Source: Bacteroidota bacterium
GTDB lineage: Bacteria; Bacteroidota; Bacteroidia; Chitinophagales; Chitinophagaceae
Direction: 5' to 3'
DNA: 44,181 nt
Assembly: GCA_023423835.1 (NCBI GenBank)
Contig: JAFAEW010000140.1
Location: 1-44,181 of the forward strand
Every line of letters begins with the position of its first letter. The stretch's first letter is position 1. The notes beneath the pieces are model-generated. The model worked only from the letters and a program-made list of their open reading frames with translations, did no database searches and had not been told where the DNA came from. The position numbers and the translations under genes are program-made. Positions 24,537 to 31,689 of the stretch are shown one piece after another.

Positions 24537-25163
24537 ATGCATAATCAACATCCAGCCGGTGTAAAAGCAAATGCAATCGCGTCTTATTCAATCTTTTTTC
24601 TTTTGGGTATATTCTTTCTGTTCGCATGGGGATCGGCGGCCTGCAATGGCAAAAGCAAAACCACTTCGCCGGACAGTATTGACATAGAGAAGCCGTTTTT
24701 TCCCGTTGATGCTTATTTCAAATCGGAAATTGAAAATGCTGACGCTTCAGATTCTATCTTCATGAAATTAAGTTCGAATGGAAAAACCATCGATTCCGCA
24801 ACCATAACTGCCGCACAGCTTAATGAGCTTGCGGCTCCTTTTACAGAACACAATATTGCAGATCCTTCCATGAAAGAGCTTTACAAACAGGACATTTTTC
24901 TGGATTTGTCCACCAATAGTTACAGCTTCACTTATTCTGCCAAAAGTGAAATGCTTCCCATTCAATACCTGCACGTATTGGTAGACACAATCACTGAAAC
25001 CGCAAGACGGGTATTCATCAATGAACGGCTTCACAAAAACGACACTACTGTAACCAGGAAGATGGGATGGAAAACCGGCGAGGGCTTTTATATTAACACA
25101 ATATTTCAAATTCCCGACCGGCCCGATTCTGTAACACAGCTATCTGTAAAATGGATGAAGTAA
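24537..25163 (+). CDS. Putative lipoprotein of unknown function
   Basis: A 208-residue protein. A long, basic-poor N-terminus leads to a hydrophobic helix (about 17-34, YSIFFLLGIFFLFAWGSAA) ending at Cys 36, with SAAC acting as a lipobox. The mature part is polar, begins NGKSKTTSPDS (a Ser/Thr-rich linker) and contains several short strands (SFTYSAKSEMLPIQYLHV; GFYINTIFQIPDRPDSVTQLSVKW). The aspartate-free +2 position suggests sorting to the outer membrane if it is a lipoprotein. The function is not recognised. It forms the third gene of the patatin run and is followed 12 bases later by uvrC, which has its own -7 box inside this gene's 3' end. Confidence 0.65.
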   Translation: MHNQHPAGVKANAIASYSIFFLLGIFFLFAWGSAACNGKSKTTSPDSIDIEKPFFPVDAYFKSEIENADASDSIFMKLSSNGKTIDSATITAAQLNELAAPFTEHNIADPSMKELYKQDIFLDLSTNSYSFTYSAKSEMLPIQYLHVLVDTITETARRVFINERLHKNDTTVTRKMGWKTGEGFYINTIFQIPDRPDSVTQLSVKWMK

Positions 25164-25168
25164 ATTTG
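25161..25168 (+). promoter_or_regulatory. -7 promoter box for uvrC, overlapping the lipoprotein stop codon
   Basis: TAAATTTG matches TAnnTTTG and its first three bases are the TAA stop of the preceding gene. It ends 7 bases before the uvrC ATG, so transcription would begin at or within a few bases of the start codon. No -33 TTTG is evident. Confidence 0.45.
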
Positions 25169-25175
25169 CAGCCCT

Positions 25176-26978
25176 ATGACGGCTGAAGCATTTCATGAAA
25201 TAGCATCCACCATTCCACAACAGCCTGGAATCTATAAATATTTCGACGCCAATAATGAATTGTTGTACGTGGGCAAAGCGAAACACCTGCGTAAAAGGGT
25301 TGCCTCCTATTTTACAAAAACTTTTTCGAGCTATAAGACCCACGAACTGGTAAGGCGAATTGCGAGGATAGAATTTACAATCGTAAATTCTGAACAGGAT
25401 GCTTTCCTGCTTGAAAATTCACTGATCAAAGAATACCAGCCCAAGTTCAACATCAACCTGAAAGACGATAAGAGTTATCCGTACATTGTAATCAAGAATG
25501 AGCCGTTTCCGAGAATATTCCTCACACGCAACAAGCAAAATGACGGATCCGAATATATTGGTCCTTTCACTTCCGCAAAGAAGGTGAGAGAGTTGATCAG
25601 TTTTATCCGCGAGTTCATTACCCTTCGTACCTGCAAACTTCCGCTTACCGATGCAAACATCAAAAAGAGGGCCTTCAAAGTATGCCTTGAATATCACCTG
25701 GGAAATTGCAAAGGGCCTTGTGAAGGCTTACAAACAAGAGAAGACTATGATCAGGGTTTATACAGGATCAGGCAACTATTGCGGGGAAACTTGTCGCCCG
25801 TTATCGGTTACTATAAAAAGGAAATGGCTGCACTCGCCATGGACATGAAGTTTGAGAAGGCGGAAATCATCAGAAAGAAGATCGAATACCTCGAAACCTA
25901 TCAGGCAAAATCGGTTGTGGTAAACCGGTATCTCGGAACACTCGATGTCTTCTCAATCGTGAAAGACAAGGAGGTTGCCTATGTCAATTATCTGATGGTA
26001 CAAAACGGGGTTATCATTCAAACCCATACGGTTGAATTGCAGCCAAAACTTGATGAAACTACAGAAGAAGTAATGGCATTTGCCGTTTCTAATCTCCGAG
26101 CTACTTTCAACAGCGAGGCAAAGCAGATTATCCTTCCGTTTATGATTGATTTTCCCGCAGATGATGTGGTAATAACGATTCCCAAAGGTGGAGAAAAAAA
26201 GAAGTTATTGGAACTGTCGCAGAAAAATGTGGATTATTTTATGGCGGAAGTACATCAGAAAAAAATCCTTCATTCCACCAAAAAAACAGCAGATCAAAAA
26301 ATGGAAGTGGTGCAACAATTGCAGGAGCTCCTGCATCTTCCGCAACTGCCTGTTCACATTGAATGTTTTGACAATTCAAATTTTCAGGGAAGCTTTCCTG
26401 TTTCAGCTATGGTGTGTTTTAAAAACGGGGAACCAAGCAAAAAAGACTATCGGCATTACAACGTGAAAACGGTGGAAGGTATCAACGATTTTGCTACCAT
26501 GAAAGAAGTCGTGTTTCGGAGATATAAACGGCTGTTGGAAGAAAATCAGCCGCTTCCTCAATTCGTCATCATCGACGGTGGTAAAGGTCAGCTCGGAGCT
26601 GCAATGGAAAGCATAAGAGAACTTGGATTGGAAAACCGGATTGTCCTTGCCGGCCTGGCAAAAAATGAAGAAGAACTTTTTTTTCCGGGTGATAAAGAAT
26701 CGATCAAGCTGGATCTGAGAAGCGATGCATTAAAGCTTATCCGGTACGTCAGGGATGAAGTACATCGCTTTGGAATCAGTTTTCATCGTGCAAAAAGGTC
26801 GAAGGGCACTTTCAAAAACGAGCTTGAAACCATAAAAGGGATCGGTGAAAATACGGCAACCATTTTACTTCAAACATTCAGATCAATAAAAAATATCAGT
26901 GAGCAAAGTGAAGAGGCATTGACGGAGGTAATCGGCAAATCTAAAGCAGCATTGGTTTACAGGCATTTCCAAAAATAA
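25176..26978 (+). CDS. uvrC: Excinuclease ABC subunit C
   Basis: A 600-residue nucleotide-excision-repair nuclease that makes both incisions around a lesion with UvrA and UvrB. The GIY-YIG domain is at about 14-95 (PGIYKYF, LLYVGKAKHLRKRV). Four cysteines in LRTC (153), VCLEYHLGNCKGPC (170, 178, 182) match the known iron-sulfur ligands of UvrC. The UVR domain (about 205-245) contacts UvrB. The C-terminal RNase H-like endonuclease starts at ECFDNSNFQGSFPVSAMVCFKNG, with FVIIDGGKGQLGAA also present. A tandem helix-hairpin-helix closes the protein (TIKGIGENTATILL). Full length, no damage. A terminator follows directly. Confidence 0.97.
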   Translation: MTAEAFHEIASTIPQQPGIYKYFDANNELLYVGKAKHLRKRVASYFTKTFSSYKTHELVRRIARIEFTIVNSEQDAFLLENSLIKEYQPKFNINLKDDKSYPYIVIKNEPFPRIFLTRNKQNDGSEYIGPFTSAKKVRELISFIREFITLRTCKLPLTDANIKKRAFKVCLEYHLGNCKGPCEGLQTREDYDQGLYRIRQLLRGNLSPVIGYYKKEMAALAMDMKFEKAEIIRKKIEYLETYQAKSVVVNRYLGTLDVFSIVKDKEVAYVNYLMVQNGVIIQTHTVELQPKLDETTEEVMAFAVSNLRATFNSEAKQIILPFMIDFPADDVVITIPKGGEKKKLLELSQKNVDYFMAEVHQKKILHSTKKTADQKMEVVQQLQELLHLPQLPVHIECFDNSNFQGSFPVSAMVCFKNGEPSKKDYRHYNVKTVEGINDFATMKEVVFRRYKRLLEENQPLPQFVIIDGGKGQLGAAMESIRELGLENRIVLAGLAKNEEELFFPGDKESIKLDLRSDALKLIRYVRDEVHRFGISFHRAKRSKGTFKNELETIKGIGENTATILLQTFRSIKNISEQSEEALTEVIGKSKAALVYRHFQK

Positions 26979-27013
26979 AAAAAGGGGTTTGGATAAAAAT
27001 CCTGCCCCGTTTT
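26979..27013 (+). terminator. Intrinsic terminator of uvrC
   Basis: GGGG...GGAT (26984-26994) pairs with ATCC...CCCC (26999-27008) around four A residues with a small internal loop, flanked by AAAA and TTTT. It begins right after the uvrC stop. Confidence 0.75.
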
Positions 27014-27221
27014 AAAATCCAATATCCTATGAAAAACCAAGGCAAATTTAATACTTAATTAATACCAACAAAATTTTTTTTAAAGAAATCGGAAAATTTT
27101 AATTTTTTTAATTCTTACTTTTTTGTATAAACAGCAACCCCTGGAATTTTAGTCCTTTAATCGTTTCTTTATTCAATCGGCGGCGTAGATCCCGCGCCTC
27201 GTCCTTTCCTTAATCTTTAAT

Positions 27222-27229
27222 TACCTTTG
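27222..27229 (+). promoter_or_regulatory. -7 promoter box for the pentose-phosphate operon
   Basis: TACCTTTG is an exact TAnnTTTG match, 16 bases before the gnd ATG at 27246. The 200 bases upstream are very AT-rich and hold no gene. No -33 TTTG at 19 bases. Confidence 0.5.
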
Positions 27230-27245
27230 GAGTAAACTTTTGAAT

Positions 27246-28697
27246 ATGTCTGAACAAATTTTTGATTTTGGAATGATAGGATTAGGTGTAATGGGAAGTA
27301 ATCTGTTGCAAAATATGGCAGGTCATAATTACAAGGTGATAGGATACGATCAGGATAAACAAAAAACAGAAGTTTTGGCCTCTCTTTCTTCAGAAAATGT
27401 GGTGATAAAAGGTGTCACCTCGCTGGAAGAAATGGTGGCCTCCTTAAAGAAGCCACGAAAACTCATGATGTTGGTTCCGGCGGGACAACCCGTTGATGCG
27501 GTCATAGAAAGTCTGATCCCGCTACTCGATAAAGGCGATATCGTTATTGACGGCGGCAACTCTTATTTTGCGGACACGTTAAGACGGGTGCTTTACATGA
27601 AAGAGAAGGGATTCCATTTTATGGGTATGGGGATTTCCGGGGGTGAATTAGGTGCAAGAACGGGTCCGAGTATCATGCCGGGCGGAGACGTTGAAGCCTA
27701 TCAGGAAGTGCAGCCGCTGCTTGAAGCAATTGCAGCCAAAGTAAATGGTGAACCGTGCACTGCCTACATGGGAAAAGACGCTGCCGGTCATTACGTAAAA
27801 ATGGTGCATAATGGAATTGAATATGCCATCATGCAATTAATCAGCGAAACTTATGATCTCTTGAAAAGAGGTGTTGGATTATCAAACAAAGAATTACATG
27901 AGGTTTTTCATAAATGGAATGAAGGAAAACTAAAGAGTTTTCTGGTGGAAATCACAGCAAAAATTTTCGTTCAGAAGGATGAAAAGACAGGCGATGATCT
28001 CATCGATCTTATCCTGGATAAGGCGGGTTCGAAGGGTACCGGAAAGTGGACTTCACAGGAAGCCATGAATCTTCCTGTTCCCATTCCCATAATCGATATG
28101 GCGGTAAGCATGCGGGATATGTCAACACTGAAGGCAGAACGGGAAAAGGCTGCAAAGATTTATCAGCCTGCTGTCAAACCCATTGAAACGGGAAGGGAAG
28201 AATTCATTAAACAACTTGAAGATGCCTTATTTGCGTCGATGCTGCTCAGTTATGCGCAGGGATTATCAATGTTGCACATTGCATCAAATGCGTTGAAAAT
28301 GGCGATTCCTTTGAAGGATGTAGTTAAAGTCTGGAGAGGCGGCTGTATTATCCGATCCTCCTTATTGCGAAATTTCTATGAGGCATTTAAAGAGAACAAT
28401 GATCTTGAAAATCTGCTTCTCGATAAAGATATTTCCGCCATGTTTCAACCATTGGTTCCAGCCTTAAGAAAAGTGATTATTGCAGCGGTGAACAGTAATA
28501 TTTCTGCCGCGGGCTTTATGAGTGCGCTCTGTTATTTCGAAGCGTATACAACCAGTCGATTGCCTACAAATCTTATACAGGCGCAACGCGACTTTTTTGG
28601 GGCCCACACCTATCAGCGTACAGATGAAGAAGGTGTGTTTCATACGGAATGGCAGCCGATCACCGGACAAAAAGATATCGACAAAGAGAGTGTTTGA
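27246..28697 (+). CDS. gnd: 6-phosphogluconate dehydrogenase, decarboxylating
   Basis: A 483-residue enzyme that oxidises 6-phosphogluconate to ribulose 5-phosphate and CO2 while making NADPH. ATG at 27246 is preferred over the in-frame TTG two codons upstream. The nucleotide-binding loop is FGMIGLGVMGSNLLQNMA (about 6-23). GISGGELGARTGPSIMPGG is the substrate/cofactor segment. HYVKMVHNGIEYAIMQLISETY holds the catalytic Lys and Glu, and LILDKAGSKGTGKWTSQEA is the family signature. The length equals the long (about 470-residue) dimeric class. It is first in an operon with VOC, zwf and pgl genes (gaps 36, 12 and 9 bases), i.e. the complete oxidative pentose-phosphate branch. Confidence 0.97.
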   Translation: MSEQIFDFGMIGLGVMGSNLLQNMAGHNYKVIGYDQDKQKTEVLASLSSENVVIKGVTSLEEMVASLKKPRKLMMLVPAGQPVDAVIESLIPLLDKGDIVIDGGNSYFADTLRRVLYMKEKGFHFMGMGISGGELGARTGPSIMPGGDVEAYQEVQPLLEAIAAKVNGEPCTAYMGKDAAGHYVKMVHNGIEYAIMQLISETYDLLKRGVGLSNKELHEVFHKWNEGKLKSFLVEITAKIFVQKDEKTGDDLIDLILDKAGSKGTGKWTSQEAMNLPVPIPIIDMAVSMRDMSTLKAEREKAAKIYQPAVKPIETGREEFIKQLEDALFASMLLSYAQGLSMLHIASNALKMAIPLKDVVKVWRGGCIIRSSLLRNFYEAFKENNDLENLLLDKDISAMFQPLVPALRKVIIAAVNSNISAAGFMSALCYFEAYTTSRLPTNLIQAQRDFFGAHTYQRTDEEGVFHTEWQPITGQKDIDKESV

Positions 28698-28733
28698 TCA
28701 ATAAATTCAGTTTCCAAAAATAAATTTTCTGTT

Positions 28734-29174
28734 ATGAAAGTAAATCCCGTGCCGGAAGGTTTTCATTCCGTTACGCCATTTTTACATGTTGAGGATGCCG
28801 TGAACCTCATCAACTTTCTGGTGCATGCTTTTGATGCCAGGGTGCGCCATACAACAACACTTGCCGATGGAAGTCTGATCAACGCCAATCTGATCATCGG
28901 TGATTCAATAATTGAAATATCGCAGGTAAGAGGTGATTTTCAACCAATGCCCGCGGCCCTGCATTTGTATGTAGAAGATGTTGACAGCCTGTATCAGAAA
29001 GCCGTGGAATTAGGCGGCTTATCGGTGGCAGAACCGGCCGATCAGTTGTATGGCGACCGGGAAGCATTTATAATTGATCCGGCAGGCAATCACTGGTATC
29101 TGGCCACGAGAATCGAAAATCTGTCAACGGAAGAGATCAATAGAAGGATGAACCAATTGGATAGTCAGTTTTAA
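28734..29174 (+). CDS. VOC superfamily (glyoxalase/PhnB-like) protein
   Basis: A 146-residue protein with the paired beta-alpha-beta-beta-beta modules of the VOC fold. The first module is VTPFLHVEDAVNLINFLVHAF...ADGSLINANLIIGDSIIEIS and the second starts LHLYVEDVDSLYQKAVELGG and ends AFIIDPAGNHWYLAT. The DPAGNHW motif is typical of PhnB/glyoxalase-like members, where a late Glu or Gln often binds metal; that residue is not obvious here. The reaction is unknown; relatives act as glyoxalases, bleomycin-resistance or dioxygenase proteins. It sits inside the oxidative pentose-phosphate operon, with 36 bases to gnd and 12 to zwf, so a role with sugar phosphates or their toxic by-products is possible (inference). 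Confidence 0.85.
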   Translation: MKVNPVPEGFHSVTPFLHVEDAVNLINFLVHAFDARVRHTTTLADGSLINANLIIGDSIIEISQVRGDFQPMPAALHLYVEDVDSLYQKAVELGGLSVAEPADQLYGDREAFIIDPAGNHWYLATRIENLSTEEINRRMNQLDSQF

Positions 29175-29182
29175 TAATTTTG
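29175..29182 (+). promoter_or_regulatory. Internal -7 promoter box immediately before zwf
   Basis: TAATTTTG starts right after the VOC stop codon and ends 4 bases before the zwf ATG. It matches TAnnTTTG exactly. A start site at or at the edge of the ATG would give a leaderless zwf transcript. The 12-base gap makes a chance match possible. Confidence 0.4.
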
Positions 29183-29186
29183 CAGC

Positions 29187-30710
29187 ATGTTACAAAACAC
29201 GACAATACAACCACCGCCTACGATCCTTATGATCTTTGGGGGAAGTGGTGATCTCAGCCAGAGAAAATTATCTCCGGCCTTGTACAATCTTTTTATCGAC
29301 CATTGGATGCCCGAAAAGTTTTTAATCGTGGGCATCGGCCGTTCAGAATATTCCGATGACAAATTCCGCGAGCACCTCTTTGAAGGGATCCAGGAATTCA
29401 GCCGAAGAAAAGGAAACGAAAACGGACATTGGGAGAAGTTTTCCCAACAGATAAAATACCTGCTGCTCGATGCCGAAGACGTTTCGGGATATCAGAAAAT
29501 TACGACCATCGTGCACGATACGGAAGAACAATGGAAAGAGAAACCCAACGTAATCTTTTACATGGCGGTCGCTTCACAACTGGTACCTGATATTGTAACG
29601 AGTCTCGGAACATTAAAGCTGTGTTCGGATGTAAACAATACAAGGATCGTCATTGAAAAACCATTCGGTCATGACCTCGAAAGTGCCAGAACATTAAACA
29701 ATCTTTTATTGAAGTTTTTCAGTGAAGACCAGATTTACCGCATCGATCATTACCTGGGAAAGGAAACAGTTCAAAACATTCTTGCCCTACGTTTTGCCAA
29801 TTCATTGCTTGAGCCATTGTGGAACAGAAACTACATCGATAATGTACAGATAACGGTAGCCGAAACGGTGGGTGTGGAAGGACGCGGCGGATATTATGAA
29901 CAATCGGGCGCATTGCGTGATATGGTTCAAAACCATATTCTGCAGTTGCTTTGCATGGTAGGAATGGAAGCGCCGGTTAGCTTTGATGCCAACGAAATCC
30001 GTAATAAAAAAGTGGATGTTTTAAATGCAATCAGAAGAATTAAACCGGAAGAAGTGCAACTGGTAGCAGTAAGAGGTCAGTATTCCGGTGGATGGATGAA
30101 AGGCGAAAAAGTAATCGGCTATCGTCAGGAAGAAAAGGTGGATCCAAATTCCAATGTTGAGACTTTTGCGGCGGTAAAATTTTATATTGATAACTGGCGT
30201 TGGCAGGACGTTCCTTTTTATGTTAGAACGGGAAAACGATTGCATAAAAAATCGACCATCATTACCATAAAATTTAAGCAGGCGCCGCATTATGCATTTC
30301 CGGACGAGGCAACGCAAACCTGGCGTTCAAACCGTTTGATCATCAGCATTCAGCCGGAAATGGAAATCCGTTTGCGTTTCCAGGCAAAACGTCCCGGTCA
30401 GTCTATGGTTTTAAATCCGGTGGATATGGTATTTAACTATGAGGACGCGTATGAAGAAGAACACCAGCCGGAAGCTTATGAAACACTTTTGCTGGATGTG
30501 ATGGAAGGAAATCCAACACAGTTTATGCGGGCCGATCAGGTTGATGCCGCCTGGGAAGTTGTAATGCCGATTCTCGATGCCTGGGAAGCACGCGAACCAA
30601 TCAGTTTTCCAAACTACGCTCCCAACAGTTGGGGACCGGAAGATGCAGAAGCATTGATAGCAAGAGACGGCAGAACATGGGTATCAATGGCTGCAAACCT
30701 CAAAGACTAA
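29187..30710 (+). CDS. zwf: Glucose-6-phosphate 1-dehydrogenase
   Basis: A 507-residue enzyme catalysing the first, NADP-dependent step of the pentose-phosphate pathway, forming 6-phosphogluconolactone. The dinucleotide motif FGGSGDLSQRKLSPALY is at about 18-34. RIVIEKPFGHDLESA and the active-site signature RIDHYLGKETVQNI (His acting as base) are intact. NVQITVAETVGVEGRGGYYEQSGALRDMVQNH and PFYVRTGKRL complete the substrate pocket. Full length for the family. It lies 9 bases ahead of pgl, so lactone hydrolysis is coupled by operon order. Whether NAD is also used cannot be judged by eye. Confidence 0.97.
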   Translation: MLQNTTIQPPPTILMIFGGSGDLSQRKLSPALYNLFIDHWMPEKFLIVGIGRSEYSDDKFREHLFEGIQEFSRRKGNENGHWEKFSQQIKYLLLDAEDVSGYQKITTIVHDTEEQWKEKPNVIFYMAVASQLVPDIVTSLGTLKLCSDVNNTRIVIEKPFGHDLESARTLNNLLLKFFSEDQIYRIDHYLGKETVQNILALRFANSLLEPLWNRNYIDNVQITVAETVGVEGRGGYYEQSGALRDMVQNHILQLLCMVGMEAPVSFDANEIRNKKVDVLNAIRRIKPEEVQLVAVRGQYSGGWMKGEKVIGYRQEEKVDPNSNVETFAAVKFYIDNWRWQDVPFYVRTGKRLHKKSTIITIKFKQAPHYAFPDEATQTWRSNRLIISIQPEMEIRLRFQAKRPGQSMVLNPVDMVFNYEDAYEEEHQPEAYETLLLDVMEGNPTQFMRADQVDAAWEVVMPILDAWEAREPISFPNYAPNSWGPEDAEALIARDGRTWVSMAANLKD

Positions 30711-30719
30711 TGAGCAGTT

Positions 30720-31469
30720 ATGGCAATCAGAAGATTCAAAGACAAAAAGGAGTTAAGTGAAGCGGCGGCAGAATTTATCACCACCAAAATAGAAGAAAAA
30801 CTGCGATCGGCGCCGTTTTTTTCCATCGCTTTATCCGGAGGCAGCACGCCTAAAATGCTTCATCAAATACTGGCATCGAAGGCATACAGCAAGCGGATCG
30901 ATTGGGAAAAAATCATCGTTTTTTTTGGAGACGAAAGATTTGTTCCACTCGACAATCCCGATAACAACGGACGAATGGCATTGGATACGCTATTAAATCT
31001 GGTGGACATCAGGAGGGAAAATGTTCACCTGATTCCAACCGAAAATCTCTCGCCGGAAGATGCGGCACTAAAGTACCAGGAAACTTTAAAGAAGGCTTTT
31101 CCATGCCAGAAAAACGGGTTTCCCGAATCTACCTTCGACCTGATTATACTCGGAATGGGCGAAGACGGCCACACATTAAGTCTTTTCCCCGGATACAAAG
31201 AAGTGATTCTGGAAGATAAAAAATGGTGTGAAAGTTTGTGGCTTGAGAAACAAAAAATGTATCGGATAACGATTACGCATCCGGTAGCCAACCATGCCGG
31301 AACAATCCTTTTCCTGGTTAGTGGAAAAGACAAGGCGCCGGCATTGAAAGAAGTGCTGACAGGAGAAGACGATCCGGTAAAATATCCCGCACAAATCATC
31401 CGGCCCTTGAAAGGCGAGATAGACTGGTTTGTGGATGAAGACGCTTATTCTTTGTTGCGGGAAACATAA
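30720..31469 (+). CDS. pgl: 6-phosphogluconolactonase
   Basis: A 249-residue enzyme of the NagB/SOL (devB) family that hydrolyses 6-phosphogluconolactone to 6-phosphogluconate. SIALSGGSTPKMLHQIL is the phosphate-binding loop (about 36-52). IVFFGDERFVPLDNPDNNGRMA and DLIILGMGEDGHTLSLFPG carry the substrate and catalytic residues, including the histidine in GEDGHT. It lies 9 bases after zwf, the last gene of the operon, with a terminator at 31513-31551. Length is normal and no defect is seen. Confidence 0.95.
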   Translation: MAIRRFKDKKELSEAAAEFITTKIEEKLRSAPFFSIALSGGSTPKMLHQILASKAYSKRIDWEKIIVFFGDERFVPLDNPDNNGRMALDTLLNLVDIRRENVHLIPTENLSPEDAALKYQETLKKAFPCQKNGFPESTFDLIILGMGEDGHTLSLFPGYKEVILEDKKWCESLWLEKQKMYRITITHPVANHAGTILFLVSGKDKAPALKEVLTGEDDPVKYPAQIIRPLKGEIDWFVDEDAYSLLRET

Positions 31470-31512
31470 AAATGAAGCTTTCGAGGCTATCAGAATCGGG
31501 AATGACTCGTAG

Positions 31513-31551
31513 AAAGGCTGGATCAAAAGGAATTTTGGTACAGCCTTTTTT
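31513..31551 (+). terminator. Intrinsic terminator of the gnd-VOC-zwf-pgl operon
   Basis: AAAGGCTG and CAGCCTTT pair, continued inward by ATCAAAA/TTTTGGT around GGAA with one G/A mismatch; a run of six T residues (31546-31551) ends it. Confidence 0.8.
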
Positions 31552-31689
31552 CTGCCGTTGAAAATAATGGGCGTTTTGTCAGGACGATGCATTGCCGCTA
31601 AAATGAGAGCGGTTGTTACCTGGAAAACTTTTTTCTTTTTGAGGCTGTTTCCCAAAAAAATCGTTGTTTTGTGCTACCAAAACTGCGCC

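Noticed and set aside
27014..27245. Riboswitch or attenuator ahead of gnd (a 9-codon frame MKNQGKFNT at about 27030)
   Set aside because: The region is AT-rich without a stable hairpin or anti-terminator; the tiny frame is likely chance.
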